A DNA stretch of 64,000 nucleotides from Ruania alba (GTDB lineage: Bacteria; Actinomycetota; Actinomycetes; Actinomycetales; Beutenbergiaceae), in the NCBI RefSeq assembly GCF_900105765.1, contig NZ_FNTX01000002.1, forward strand, positions 1,302,001 to 1,366,000. Direction: 5' to 3'. Every line of letters begins with the position of its first letter. Position 1 is the first letter of the stretch. Made by a program: the position numbers and the translations under genes. Of the stretch, positions 16,527 through 25,726 are shown in pieces. A model generated the notes under the pieces. The model saw nothing but the letters and a program-made list of their open reading frames with translations, did not search any database and was not told where the DNA came from.

Positions 16527-18581
16527 TCAGGAGCCCTGGCCGATCCGACCACCCTCGGTGTTCCAGACCACGGCGACGGACGGGCGCGGAACGGAAGAGC
16601 CGCCGTCGGGCCAGTGCGAGGACGGGTTCGCGAAGCTGGAACCGTCCGTCTCACCCGGGTGCTGCACGTTCACGAAGACCTGGCGGTCGTCCACCCACGG
16701 GCCGCAGGTCTCCGCACCGAAGGGCACGGTGAGGAACTGCTTCACCTGGCCGCGGTACGGGCCCTCCACGGCCACGCCGAACAGGCCGTCGTTCGCGCCG
16801 AGCGCATTGCCGTCGGTGCTGATCCACAGGTTGCCGAAGGAATCGAAGGTGAGGTTGTCCGGGCAGGAGATCGGGGAGACCTGCTCCGGGTCGAAACCGG
16901 CGAAGTGGGTGCTCGGGTCCTGCGGGTCCCCACAGACCAGGAACAGCGACCAGGAGAAGGTGTCGGCCGCAGCGTCGTTGCCTGTTTCGACCAGTTCGAG
17001 CACCTGGCCGTGCTTGTTGCCCACACGCGGATTCGCCTCGTCCACTCCGGGGTTCGATCCGGTGCCGCGGCGGCTGTTGTTCGTCAGTGCGACGTACACG
17101 TGCCCCGACGTCGGGCTCGGCACAACATCCTCCGGGCGGTCCATCGCCGTCGCCCCGACGGCGTCCCCCGCCTCCCGGGTGAACAGCAGCACCTCTTCCG
17201 CGCTCATCCCGGGCACGAAGGATTCGGTGCCCGAGACCAGGGCGATCCACTCGCCAGACCCGTCGAAGGCGCCGTCGGAGGGCAGGTCACCAGTGCCGGT
17301 GATCTCCTCGGCCGGGGAGTTGCCGGTGAACCGGGCCACGTACAGCGTGCCCTCGTCCAGCAGCGCGGCGTTGTTCGCCTTGGCGGCGGCGGAGTTGCCC
17401 GGCTGGTAGGTGCCGGAGGAGACGAACTTGTAGAAGTAGTCGAAGCGCTCGTCATCACCCATATAGACGGCGACGCGGCCGTCGTTGGTGATCCGCGGCT
17501 GGGCCGCCTCGTGCTTGAACCGGCCGAGCGCGGTGCGCTTCTTCGGGGTGGACGTGGGGTCGTACGGGTCGATCTCCACGACCCAGCCGAACCGGTTCGC
17601 CTCGTTCGGCTCCTGGGCGAGGTCGAACCGAGGGTCGAAGTCCTCCCACTTGCGCCCCGTAGCGCCGCCGCTCATCCCGTACCGGGCCAGGCGCCCGGAG
17701 ACCACCGGGTCGCTCACCTGGTTCGCGTTCGCGAAGTACTGGTTGAAGTTCTCCTCGGCGGTGAGCCAGGTGCCCCACGGGGTGAGGCCACCGGCGCAGT
17801 TGTTCAGCGTGCCGAGTACCGTCCGTCCCTCGGGGTCGGCCGTGGTGCGCAGGTGCTCGGAGCCGGCGGCTGGGCCGGTGAGCTCGAACGGCGAACCGTT
17901 GTGGAAGCGCCGGTTCAGCTCGTGCCCGACCACCGGCTGCAGACCGGCCGGGCCGCCCCGCGGCGGTTCCACGACCACCACGCTCAGACCGTGTGCCGCC
18001 CAGGCCACCTGCACCTGCTCGTCGGTGGGGTTCGCCGGGTCGTAGTCATCGAACATCATGTCTTCGCTGGTGTACTCGTGGTTGCTGACCAGCAGTTGTT
18101 GACGGCCACGCAGCGGGAGGAAGCCGAGGAAGTCGCAGTTGTAGCCGAACTGGCGCTGCTGCTTCTCGGGCGTCTGGTCGAACGGGTCGAACTCGTCGTC
18201 GGGGTCGAAGAGCGGGTCGCCCCAGCGGATCACCACGTCCCAGGCGTACCCGTCCGGCACGGTGAGGGTGTCGGCGGTGTTCGGCTGGACCGGGGTGAAC
18301 CGGAGCCCGGGGGCGGCGCTCGCCCCGGTGCTCGGGTTGCCCGGGGTTGCGGCCGCTGGTGCGGTGGCACCCAGAGCGCCGACGGCGCCGGTCCCGGCGA
18401 GCACCATCCCGGCGCGCAGCACGGATCGGCGGGAGAGTGCACCGGCGACCAGGTCGCCGAAGTACGGGTTCCCTGAGGTGTTCGGGGCCTCCTGGAAGCA
18501 GGCGTCGCCGCACTTGGCGCGACAGGTCATGGCGGACCGGCCGCCGGTGTGGGTGATCAGGGGCAGAGATCGGCGCACCAC
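16527..18581 (-). CDS. phoX: PhoX-family alkaline phosphatase (DUF839), Tat-exported
   Basis: 684 residues. GTG 18581 is chosen because AAGGAG lies 7 nt upstream; the in-frame ATG at 18599 has the ribosome site inside its coding part. The N-terminus contains TCRAKCGDACFQEAPN and NPYFGD, typical of actinobacterial PhoX, then a twin-arginine segment (SRRSVLRAGMVLAG) at about residues 55-70. The body has DUF839 blocks such as LLVSNHEYTSEDMMF, GGLTPWGTWLTAEEN and VFVNVQHPGE. PhoX is a calcium- and iron-dependent secreted phosphomonoesterase used in phosphate scavenging. It stands alone, bounded by the 27-bp hairpin and a possible PHO-box. Confidence 0.93.
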   Translation of the reverse strand: MVRRSLPLITHTGGRSAMTCRAKCGDACFQEAPNTSGNPYFGDLVAGALSRRSVLRAGMVLAGTGAVGALGATAPAAATPGNPSTGASAAPGLRFTPVQPNTADTLTVPDGYAWDVVIRWGDPLFDPDDEFDPFDQTPEKQQRQFGYNCDFLGFLPLRGRQQLLVSNHEYTSEDMMFDDYDPANPTDEQVQVAWAAHGLSVVVVEPPRGGPAGLQPVVGHELNRRFHNGSPFELTGPAAGSEHLRTTADPEGRTVLGTLNNCAGGLTPWGTWLTAEENFNQYFANANQVSDPVVSGRLARYGMSGGATGRKWEDFDPRFDLAQEPNEANRFGWVVEIDPYDPTSTPKKRTALGRFKHEAAQPRITNDGRVAVYMGDDERFDYFYKFVSSGTYQPGNSAAAKANNAALLDEGTLYVARFTGNSPAEEITGTGDLPSDGAFDGSGEWIALVSGTESFVPGMSAEEVLLFTREAGDAVGATAMDRPEDVVPSPTSGHVYVALTNNSRRGTGSNPGVDEANPRVGNKHGQVLELVETGNDAAADTFSWSLFLVCGDPQDPSTHFAGFDPEQVSPISCPDNLTFDSFGNLWISTDGNALGANDGLFGVAVEGPYRGQVKQFLTVPFGAETCGPWVDDRQVFVNVQHPGETDGSSFANPSSHWPDGGSSVPRPSVAVVWNTEGGRIGQGS

Positions 18582-18646
18582 GAGTGTGCTCCTTCGCATC
18601 TGAGGGGTTGGACGCCCCAGACGCTACGAAGCGTGGCCGGTCGATC

Positions 18647-18665
18647 ATCTGACCTCTGGATGAAC
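18647..18665 (-). promoter_or_regulatory. Possible PHO-box upstream of phoX
   Basis: On the minus strand GTTCATCCAGA is followed directly by GGTCAGATGAT, two 11-nt units sharing G(T/G)TCA. This is the direct-repeat form of actinobacterial PhoP sites (GTTCACC-like). It lies about 65-85 bp upstream of the phoX start. The match is imperfect, so the assignment is tentative. Confidence 0.35.
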
Positions 18666-18835
18666 GAGACATGAAAGCTCGTTGACGATCTGTTGCCCAG
18701 GATGGTCGGAGAGCCGACTCCGTGTTAATGAAAGATTGGCCATTCGTAAAACGACCACCTAGAAGTGTTCGTCGAATTGGCGGCTGTGCTCACCAGCGGC
18801 AACCGCCAGATCGACGTGCGATTCCGGAGGGAGGG

Positions 18836-20572
18836 TCAGCCCTCCAGCTCGGCGAGCGGGACCAGATCAGCGACGGCGAGCCGGGCCGCCTCGGCCTCGG
18901 CGTCGGTCATCGTGCCCAGCGCGGCCTCCTCGGCTGCGGACATCTCGGCGTACGCGCTCACCTCGCGGCGAACGGTCTGCTCGTCCCACTCCAGCAGCGG
19001 TGCGACGATCTGCGCCATCTCCTCGAGCGCGCTCACGCCGCGGTCGCGCTGCTCGAAGAACAGTCGGATCCGCCGCATCAGGATGTCCTCCAGATGGAGA
19101 GCCCCCTCGTAGCGGACTGCCATCACGACCTCGGCCCGCAGATACGCCGGAGCCGATTCCAACGGCTTGCCCAGCTCGGGGTCGGCGTCCACCAGTTCCA
19201 GCAGCGTGTTCAGGTCCGAGCCGTACCGGCTGAGCAGGTGCTCCATCCGCGCCTTGTCCCAGCCGTACCGGGCGGCGATCTGCGGCGCCTGGCGGGTGAT
19301 CGCCTCGAGGCGGGGCGCGCCGATCAGTGGTGTGTCCGGGGTGACCGACGGCTTGCGCTTCGCCTGGGTCTCGCCAAGGGCGTGATCGACCGCATGTTCG
19401 GCCATCAGGCGGTACGAGGTGAGCTTGCCGCCGGAGATGACGGTCAGGCCAGGGGTGGACTCCACCACCGTGTGGTCACGAGAGACCTTCGTCGACGCAG
19501 CGCCACCGTCCTTGGTCCCGGGTTGCACGAGGGGGCGCAGGCCCGCGTAGACGCCGATCACGTCGTCGAAGGTGAGGTTGGAGGAGAGGACGTCGTTGGC
19601 GTGGTCGAGGATGTAGTCCACATCTGCGCGGGTAGCCACGGGGTGCAGCCGCTCCTCGTCCCAAGGAGTGTCGGTGGTGCCGATGATCCAGTACCGCTGC
19701 CACGGGATGATGAACAGCACGGACTTCTCCGTGCGCAGGAACAGGCCGACGTCACCGGAGATGCGTTCCTTCGGGATCACCACGTGCGCGCCCTTGGAGG
19801 CGAGCACCTGGAGTCCGCCCTCGTTCCCCCCGAGGGCCTCGGTGTCCTCGGTCCAGACGCCGGTCGCGTTGATCACCCGCTTCGCGCGGATGGTGTGCCG
19901 GGCGCCGGTCTCCAGATCGATCACGTCGGCGCCGACGACGCGTCCGCCTTCGTTGATGTAGTCCACCACCTGGGTGCGGGCCGCGGCGTGCGCGCCGAAC
20001 GAGGCGGCGGTGCGCACCAGGGTCATCACCAGCCGGGCATCGTCCACCCGGGCGTCATAGAACCGGATGCCGCCGACCAGCTTGTCGGCGCGCACGTCCG
20101 GGAACAGCTCCTGCACCCCGGCCCGGGAGTAGTGCTTCTGGATCGGCACGGCCATCCCGCGGTGCCCGACCACCGCCATCGCGTCGTACAGGCCGATACC
20201 CAGGGCGCTGTAGGCGCGCTCGATCACCGGTTGCTTGAGCGGCCACAGGAACGGTTGCGCCTTGACCAGGTGTGGCGCGGTCTTGGTCAGGAGCAGCCCG
20301 CGTTCGCGCAGCCCCTCGGCCACGAGCTTGAAGTCGAGGTTGTACAGATAGCGCACGCCGCCGTGCACCAGCTTGGAGGACCACGACGACGTCCCACCGG
20401 CCCAGTCCTGCATTTCCACAATGCCTGTGGTCAGGCCCCGGGTGACCGAGTCGAGCACGATTCCCGCCCCGGTGATTCCACCCCCGACGACGAGGATGTC
20501 CAGCGGTTCACCGGACGTCATCGCTTCGAGGGCGGCGGCGCGGCTGTGCTTCGTCAGCGCTGAGCGTGTCAC
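18836..20572 (-). CDS. glpD: Glycerol-3-phosphate dehydrogenase (FAD-dependent)
   Basis: 578 residues. GTG 20572 is the likely start, with AGGAG five bases upstream. The FAD-binding loop is ILVVGGGITGAGIVLD (about residues 22-37), followed by the family blocks GGTSSWSSKLVHGGVRYL, GGIRFYDARVDDARL, WIIGTTDTPW and VISGGKLTSYR; the C-terminal 170 residues are the GlpD cap domain. It oxidizes sn-glycerol 3-phosphate to dihydroxyacetone phosphate at the membrane. Related polyol-phosphate dehydrogenases such as EryB share the fold, and the nearby RpiB/FGGY kinase operon makes a different polyol phosphate conceivable. A LacI gene lies directly upstream on the same strand. Confidence 0.9.
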   Translation of the reverse strand: MTRSALTKHSRAAALEAMTSGEPLDILVVGGGITGAGIVLDSVTRGLTTGIVEMQDWAGGTSSWSSKLVHGGVRYLYNLDFKLVAEGLRERGLLLTKTAPHLVKAQPFLWPLKQPVIERAYSALGIGLYDAMAVVGHRGMAVPIQKHYSRAGVQELFPDVRADKLVGGIRFYDARVDDARLVMTLVRTAASFGAHAAARTQVVDYINEGGRVVGADVIDLETGARHTIRAKRVINATGVWTEDTEALGGNEGGLQVLASKGAHVVIPKERISGDVGLFLRTEKSVLFIIPWQRYWIIGTTDTPWDEERLHPVATRADVDYILDHANDVLSSNLTFDDVIGVYAGLRPLVQPGTKDGGAASTKVSRDHTVVESTPGLTVISGGKLTSYRLMAEHAVDHALGETQAKRKPSVTPDTPLIGAPRLEAITRQAPQIAARYGWDKARMEHLLSRYGSDLNTLLELVDADPELGKPLESAPAYLRAEVVMAVRYEGALHLEDILMRRIRLFFEQRDRGVSALEEMAQIVAPLLEWDEQTVRREVSAYAEMSAAEEAALGTMTDAEAEAARLAVADLVPLAELEG

Positions 20573-20653
20573 TGCATCTCCTGTGATGGATCGTGGGCCT
20601 CGACGTGCTTCCGCTCCGATGGTGCCGCCCAACGCACTGACGTGCAATTGACT

Positions 20654-20672
20654 TGCACGAACGTGCACACGT
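20654..20672. promoter_or_regulatory. Overlapping palindromes upstream of glpD
   Basis: TGCACG-AA-CGTGCA (20654-20667) overlaps ACGTG-CA-CACGT (20661-20672) in the 137-bp gap between the lacI stop and the glpD start. Position and symmetry suggest a binding site for the adjacent LacI-type regulator. It lacks the central CG pair typical of LacI operators, so the assignment is uncertain. Confidence 0.4.
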
Positions 20673-20709
20673 CAGAGGTCACGTCGCACGATGCGCGCGT
20701 CAATGCCGA

Positions 20710-21714
20710 TCACCAGGGTGGGGGGCCGACGGAGTCGCGCCACACGATCCGGGTGATCGGTTCCGGGTCCGGTACGTGCTCGGTCCCCCGCACGGCCGCC
20801 ACGAGCGAGTCCATCGCACGCGTTCCCAGGCGAACGTGGTCGATGGCCACAGTGGTGAGCCGGGGGGAGAGCCACTCGCCGAGCAGGTGCTCGTCCCACC
20901 CGGTCAGGCTCAGTCGGCCGGGTACCAGCCAGCCGCGTTCGAGGGCCCCGCGTGCGGCGCCGGCCGCCACCACGTCGTTCGCGGCCACGATGGCCGTGGG
21001 ACCGGAGTCCTCCGGCAGTGCGAGGACGGCGCGACGCCCCACCTCCCCGGACCAGTCGCCGTCCACCACACGGTAGGTGAGGCCCAGTCGTCGGGCCGAG
21101 GCGATGAACTCGTCCCGACGCGACCGGGCGGAGGTGTGCCGGTAGTCGCCGGAGACGTGCAGGACGTCGCGGTGCCCGAGCTCGGCGAGGCGGTCCAGGA
21201 AGTCGCCGATCCGGGAGGCGTCGGCGAGTGGGCCGATCCCGCGCATCTCGGCGTCGTAGTCGGGTGAGACCATCACGGGCACGGCTGCCGATGTCCACGT
21301 CTCGGCCGGCACAGGCGTCAGGCAGAGCACGCCTTCGAACAGGGTGGACTCGGCGATCGCACGCAAGCGCTGGTCGCGCTCGGAGTCGTCGCCGCCGAGG
21401 AGGACCACCTCCACGTCGTATCCCTGTTGCCGCGCGGCATCTGTGGCGCCGTTGAGCACCTCCAGGGAGCTGATCGCGTTTCCCGAGGGGAGAACGAGTG
21501 CGAGCCGTCCGGTGCGGCGGCCGCGCATCGCCTGCGCCACCAGGCTGGGCCGGTAGTCGAGCTCGGCGACAGCGGACCTGATCCGTTCCAGAGTCGCGGG
21601 CTTCATCCCGGCACCCTGATACTTCAGAAACCGCGAGACGGTCTGGTGCGAGACGTCGGCCGCGCGTGCCACATCTCTGATCGTCACCCGGTCGGCGCGG
21701 GCCGCTTCCGTCAT
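20710..21714 (-). CDS. LacI family transcriptional regulator
   Basis: 334 residues; ATG 21714 is preceded by GGAGGT. The helix-turn-helix is at the N-terminus (VTIRDVARAADVSHQTVSRFL), with the hinge helix RPSLVAQAMRG. A periplasmic-binding-like effector domain follows (LALVLPSGNA, GVLCLTPVP, TAIVAANDVVAAGAARG, LTGWDEH). The gene sits 137 bp upstream of glpD in the same orientation, with palindromes between, so local regulation of glpD is likely. Whether it also binds the TGCAACCGATTGCA sites far to the left cannot be told from sequence. Confidence 0.92.
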   Translation of the reverse strand: MTEAARADRVTIRDVARAADVSHQTVSRFLKYQGAGMKPATLERIRSAVAELDYRPSLVAQAMRGRRTGRLALVLPSGNAISSLEVLNGATDAARQQGYDVEVVLLGGDDSERDQRLRAIAESTLFEGVLCLTPVPAETWTSAAVPVMVSPDYDAEMRGIGPLADASRIGDFLDRLAELGHRDVLHVSGDYRHTSARSRRDEFIASARRLGLTYRVVDGDWSGEVGRRAVLALPEDSGPTAIVAANDVVAAGAARGALERGWLVPGRLSLTGWDEHLLGEWLSPRLTTVAIDHVRLGTRAMDSLVAAVRGTEHVPDPEPITRIVWRDSVGPPPW

Positions 21715-21924
21715 GCGGACCTCCATGTCATCACGGCCTCATCCTGGCAGATGGTGATCGTTCGGCGTCCTGTCATTGACCCGTCACGACGGTGGGATAC
21801 GCACCGAAGTGACTGGTCGCTCGGTCCGGTGCGAAGAGGCGATGGCTGGGAGCCGTCGACGGAACCTCGTGCGCAGGGAGCTGAGGTCGGGCAGTAGTCT
21901 CGGCGGGGAGAACGGGAGGTGACC

Positions 21925-22745
21925 GTGTCCCCAGCTGCCCAGGAACGTCGATCGTCCGGCCGTGGCTGTGCGCCCGCGGAGGCGACCCAGCGGCGGAACC
22001 GCATCGTGGACCTGGTGCTGCGCGACGGCGCGGTGAGCGTGGACGAGCTCGGGTCCACCTTCGGGGTCTCGCCGGTCACGATCTATCGGGATCTGGCCGA
22101 CCTGGAGTCCCTCGGCATGGTCGTACGTCAGCGTGGCGTCGTCACGGCTGCCGGCTCCAACCTGCAGGAGGCACCGGCCCGGTTCCGCCTCGGCCAGCAC
22201 GAGGCGGCCAAGCGGGCCATCGCCCATCACGCCGCCGCCGCGGTGCCGCGCGGGAGTGCAGTGATGCTGGACGATTCCACCACCGGGGTGCTGGCCGCGC
22301 GTGAGCTGCGGGAGCAGACGCCGGTGACGGTGGTGACGAACTCGCTGCTGGTGGCGGAGGAGGTCCGCGGGCGCCCGGGGTGCAGCTGGTGCTCACCGGT
22401 GGTGAGTACGAGGCCTGGGCCGAGGCTTTGCTCGGACCGGTTGCCGCCACCGTGGTGGGGTCTCTGGCGGCCGACGTCTGCATGGTCTCGGTCTCGGGGA
22501 TCACCGACGGCGTCACGTACCACCCGTATGCGGAGGTCGCCGCTGTGAAGAAGGCCATGATGGCCGCCTCGGCGCGCAGCGTGGCGCTGATCGATCACAC
22601 CAAGTTCCGCCGTCGGGCACTGCACCGGGTGGCCCCGTTGACGGCCTTCGACATGGTGATCACCGACGAGGGCACACCTGCGGAGGTGTTGGAACGACTG
22701 GGTGAGGCTGGGGTGCACGTCGAGGTAGCGGCACCCGTCACGTAG
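21925..22745 (+). pseudogene. DeoR family regulator split by a 1-nt frameshift
   Basis: GTG 21925 (GGGAGG upstream) opens a DeoR-type protein: the helix-turn-helix (RNRIVDLVLRDGAVSVDELG then SPVTIYRDLADLE) and the start of the sugar-phosphate sensor domain (AVMLDDSTTG, VVTNSLLVAEEVR). At the G-run 22377-22380 the frame fails. The C-terminal half continues in the +1 frame as GVQLVLTGGEYEAWAEALLG to the stop at 22745, including the sensor block SGITDGVTYHPY. Adding one G to the GGGG run would restore a full-length protein. This may be a real mutation or an assembly error. It is the likely repressor of the operon starting at 22837. Confidence 0.85.
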
Positions 22746-22836
22746 TTCTTCTCACAATCCATGGAGTTTTTTGCGCCACCGCTGATAATCTGAGTGAAGT
22801 CGTCGCGCGCAGAGGCGCCGGGAAGGCAGGAGAGCC

Positions 22837-23295
22837 ATGGGTTTGCGAATCATCGTCGGTGCTGACAGCGCCGGGTTCGACTACAAAGAGAAGATCAAGG
22901 CCGACTTCGAGGCCGATGACCGGGTCGACTCCGTCGTCGACGTCGGCGTCGGATCTGACGAGGACGTCGACTACCCGCACGTGGCCGTCGACGCCGCCCG
23001 GAAGGTGGCTGCCGGCGAGGCGGACCGGGCACTGCTGATCTGCGGTACCGGGATGGGCGTGGCGATCGCCGCGAACAAGGTGCCGGGGATCCGGGCGTCC
23101 GTGGCGCACGACAGTTTCTCCGTGGAGCGCCTGGTGAAGTCGAACAACGCCCAGGTGCTCACCTTCGGCCAGCGGGTGATCGGCCTCGAGCTGGCCCGCA
23201 AGCTCGCCGGGGAGTGGCTCGAGCACGTCTTCGACCCGAGCTCGCCCTCGAAGCAGAAGGTCGACGCGATCTGCTCCTACGAGCCCACGGACTGA
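22837..23295 (+). CDS. RpiB/LacAB family sugar-phosphate isomerase
   Basis: 152 residues, starting 5 bases after AGGAGA. The family signature is clear: [14 protein letters not shown] at the N-terminus, [15 protein letters not shown], and the phosphate-binding loop [22 protein letters not shown] with the catalytic Cys, then [28 protein letters not shown]. RpiB interconverts ribose 5-phosphate and ribulose 5-phosphate; close relatives isomerize tetrulose phosphates (EryI, DerI type). Being the first gene of a kinase/dehydrogenase operon and starting GADSAGF rather than the usual GSDHAG, it may well act on a tetrose, pentose or deoxy-sugar phosphate other than ribose 5-phosphate. Confidence 0.9.
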   Translation: MGLRIIVGADSAGFDYKEKIKADFEADDRVDSVVDVGVGSDEDVDYPHVAVDAARKVAAGEADRALLICGTGMGVAIAANKVPGIRASVAHDSFSVERLVKSNNAQVLTFGQRVIGLELARKLAGEWLEHVFDPSSPSKQKVDAICSYEPTD

Positions 23296-23311
23296 CCGGA
23301 GAGCGCCACCG

Positions 23312-24154
23312 ATGACGCAAGGGATCGAGCCCACCCAGCTGTATGACGCCTATGTGTTCGACATGGACGGCACCATCTACTTGGGTGAGGACCTGCTGCC
23401 TGGTGCCGAGCGCCTGATCACCGAGCTGCGGCAGCGGGAGATCCCGGTGCGGTTCCTGTCGAACAACCCCACGAAGGATCCCGGCCAGTACGCCGAGAAG
23501 TTGGACCGGCTCGGTCTGCCGACCGCGGTGGAGGAGATCGCGAACACCGTGGTGGTGATGGTGCGCTGGTTGCAGGCCAACCACCCCGGCAAGACGGTGT
23601 TCCCGATCGCCGAGGAACCGCTCGTGCGCGCCCTGCGCGAGGCCGGGATCGCCATCTCCGAGGATCCGGCCGAGATCGACATCGTGATCGCCAGCTACGA
23701 CCGCACCTTCGAGTACCGCAAGCTGCAGATCGCCTTCGACGCCATCTGGTATCACCAGCGGGCGATCCTGGTGACCACCAACCCGGACAAGTACTGCCCG
23801 TTCCCCGGAGGGCGTGGTGAGCCGGACGCCGCCGCCATCGTGGCCGCGATCGAGGCATGCACGGGAGCCACCCTCGCCAAGAACGTCGGCAAGCCGGACC
23901 CGGACATGCTCACCGCTGCGCTCGCCGGCCTGGACGTGGATCCGCGCCGGGCCATGATGGTGGGGGACCGGCTCGGTACCGACATCCAGATGGCCGTGAA
24001 CACCGACATGGTCTCCACGCTCGTGCTCACCGGTGACTCCACCCGAGTCGAGGCGGAGGCGCTGCCGGAGGCGAACCAGCCCACGTTCGTGCTCGAGCGG
24101 ATCGACCACCTCGTCCCGGCAGCGCAGCGCGCCGAGCTCGGTTGGACCGACTGA
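23312..24154 (+). CDS. HAD-IIA family phosphatase (NagD/AraL-like)
   Basis: 280 residues. HAD motifs are all present: VFDMDGTIYLG (nucleophile Asp), LSNNPTKD, the Lys in KNVGKPDPDML, and MVGDRLGTDIQMA. The large C2 cap places it in class IIA with NagD and AraL, which are promiscuous sugar-phosphate phosphatases. It follows rpiB by 16 bp and precedes an FGGY kinase by 3 bp. A HAD-IIA phosphatase next to an sn-glycerol-1-phosphate dehydrogenase recalls araL-araM of the Bacillus subtilis arabinose operon. A likely role is clearing off-path or toxic phosphorylated intermediates. Confidence 0.88.
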   Translation: MTQGIEPTQLYDAYVFDMDGTIYLGEDLLPGAERLITELRQREIPVRFLSNNPTKDPGQYAEKLDRLGLPTAVEEIANTVVVMVRWLQANHPGKTVFPIAEEPLVRALREAGIAISEDPAEIDIVIASYDRTFEYRKLQIAFDAIWYHQRAILVTTNPDKYCPFPGGRGEPDAAAIVAAIEACTGATLAKNVGKPDPDMLTAALAGLDVDPRRAMMVGDRLGTDIQMAVNTDMVSTLVLTGDSTRVEAEALPEANQPTFVLERIDHLVPAAQRAELGWTD

Positions 24155-24157
24155 TCC

Positions 24158-25726
24158 ATGACCGGCTACCTGCTCGGCATCGACTTCGGTACGGAGAGCT
24201 GCCGCGCTGCCGTGATCGATGCAGCAGGTCGGATCGTGGGCGTGGCCAGCACGGGGTACACCACCACGCATGCCCGCCCCGGCTGGGCCACCCAGAGCCC
24301 GGATGAGTGGTGGTCCGCGCTGCGGTCGGCCACCGCGGAAGTGCTGCGAACGACCGGCGTGAGCGGCGAGCAGATCATCGGGATCGGGTATGACGCCACC
24401 ACCATGACCGTGGTGCCGATGGCCGCCAGTGGCGAGCACCTGGCGGACGCCATCCTGTGGATGGACGTGCGCGCGGTGGAGCAGGCAGGCCGCGCCGCCA
24501 CATCGTCGTCGGTCGCCGTGCGATACATCGGTGACGGCGCAGCACCAGCCAGCGCCGAGTGGTTCCCTTTCAAGGCGGCATGGCTCGCCGAGAACGAGCC
24601 GGAGCTGTTCGATCGTGCCGACTATCTGGTGGATGCGCCCGACTGGCTCACCCACCGGCTCACTGGCGAGTGGACACAGAACATCAACACCGCCGCCCTG
24701 CGGATGTTCCACAACAGGGACGCCGGTGGGTGGCCGAGAGACTTCTACGACGACGTCGGTGCTGAGGCTGCGCTCGCGAAGGTGCCGGAACGGGTGGTCG
24801 ACCTGGGCACGAGAGTGGGTGGCCTCACCGCGGGCGCTGCCGCTGAGCTCGGCCTGCCCGCCGGTACCCCGGTGGCGCAGGGCTGTGGCGACGCGTGGGC
24901 CGGGCAGATCGGGCTGAACGTGCTCCGACCCGGCCGGATGGCGTTGATCACCGGCTCCTCGCACGTGCTCACCGGACAGAGCGCCGCACCGATCAATGGC
25001 CCCGGCTTCTTCGGCGCCTACACCGACGCGGTGATGCCCGGGCAATACACCGTGGAGGCGGGGCAGGTCTCCACCGGCTCGGTGCTGAAGTGGTTCGTGG
25101 AGAACTTCGCCCGGGATGTGGTCGCCGAGGCCGAGACGCGAACGGCCGAGAATACGGGCAGCGCCTGCAGTGCTTTTGATCTGTTGAACGAACGCTCCGC
25201 GCATCTGCCTCCCGGGGCGGAAGGGCTCGTGATGAACGAGTACTTCCAGGGCAACCGCACGCCGTACACCGACGGGCGGGCACGCGGGATCCTGTGGGGG
25301 ATGAGCCTGCGGCACACCCGCGAGCACCTGTACCGGGCCATCCAGGAAGCCGTCTGCTACGGCAGCGAGCACAACCTGCGCACGATGCGGCAGGCGGGCC
25401 TGAGCGTCGAGACGATCGTGGCCTGCGGTGGCGCGACCAAGGGCGCGGACTGGATGCAGATGCATGCCGACGTGACCGGGGTGCCGATCGAGCTGACCGA
25501 GGTGAGTGACGCCGTCGTGCTCGGTGCCGGGATCCTCGCGGCCACGGCTGCCGGACTGTACCCGAGCGTGAGCGAGGCGGCCGACGCGATGGTGCGCACC
25601 GCCGTCGTGATCGAACCCGACCCCGGGCGCCACGACGCCTACCGGCCGTACGTGGACGCCTACACCCAGACCTATCCGCTGCTGCGCGGCACGATGCACG
25701 CGCTCGCTGACCAAGGAGAACGATGA
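24158..25726 (+). CDS. FGGY family carbohydrate kinase (ribulokinase-like)
   Basis: 522 residues, normal for the ribulokinase branch. The two actin-like ATPase domains show LLGIDFGTESCRAAVIDAAG at the N-terminus, the substrate-side ILWMDVRA and DAPDWLTHRLTGEW, and the C-terminal nucleotide site VACGGATKGADWMQMHADV. It transfers phosphate from ATP to a ketose or polyol; which one is unknown. It lies in a tight operon (3 bp after the HAD gene, overlapping the next start by 4 bp). With a dehydrogenase, isomerase and phosphatase beside it, a polyol or rare-sugar pathway is likely. Confidence 0.9.
   Translation: MTGYLLGIDFGTESCRAAVIDAAGRIVGVASTGYTTTHARPGWATQSPDEWWSALRSATAEVLRTTGVSGEQIIGIGYDATTMTVVPMAASGEHLADAILWMDVRAVEQAGRAATSSSVAVRYIGDGAAPASAEWFPFKAAWLAENEPELFDRADYLVDAPDWLTHRLTGEWTQNINTAALRMFHNRDAGGWPRDFYDDVGAEAALAKVPERVVDLGTRVGGLTAGAAAELGLPAGTPVAQGCGDAWAGQIGLNVLRPGRMALITGSSHVLTGQSAAPINGPGFFGAYTDAVMPGQYTVEAGQVSTGSVLKWFVENFARDVVAEAETRTAENTGSACSAFDLLNERSAHLPPGAEGLVMNEYFQGNRTPYTDGRARGILWGMSLRHTREHLYRAIQEAVCYGSEHNLRTMRQAGLSVETIVACGGATKGADWMQMHADVTGVPIELTEVSDAVVLGAGILAATAAGLYPSVSEAADAMVRTAVVIEPDPGRHDAYRPYVDAYTQTYPLLRGTMHALADQGER

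Noticed and set aside
20710-21714. This LacI as the master regulator of the TGCAACCGATTGCA sites
   Set aside because: Palindromes beside it are different, and it lies 4 kb beyond the last site; a regulator left of the window is as likely.
23159-25714. Very long minus-strand open frame opposite the RpiB/HAD/kinase genes
   Set aside because: It runs antisense to three well-recognised genes, its protein is His/Arg/Gly-rich with no domain, and its openness follows from high-GC codon bias.
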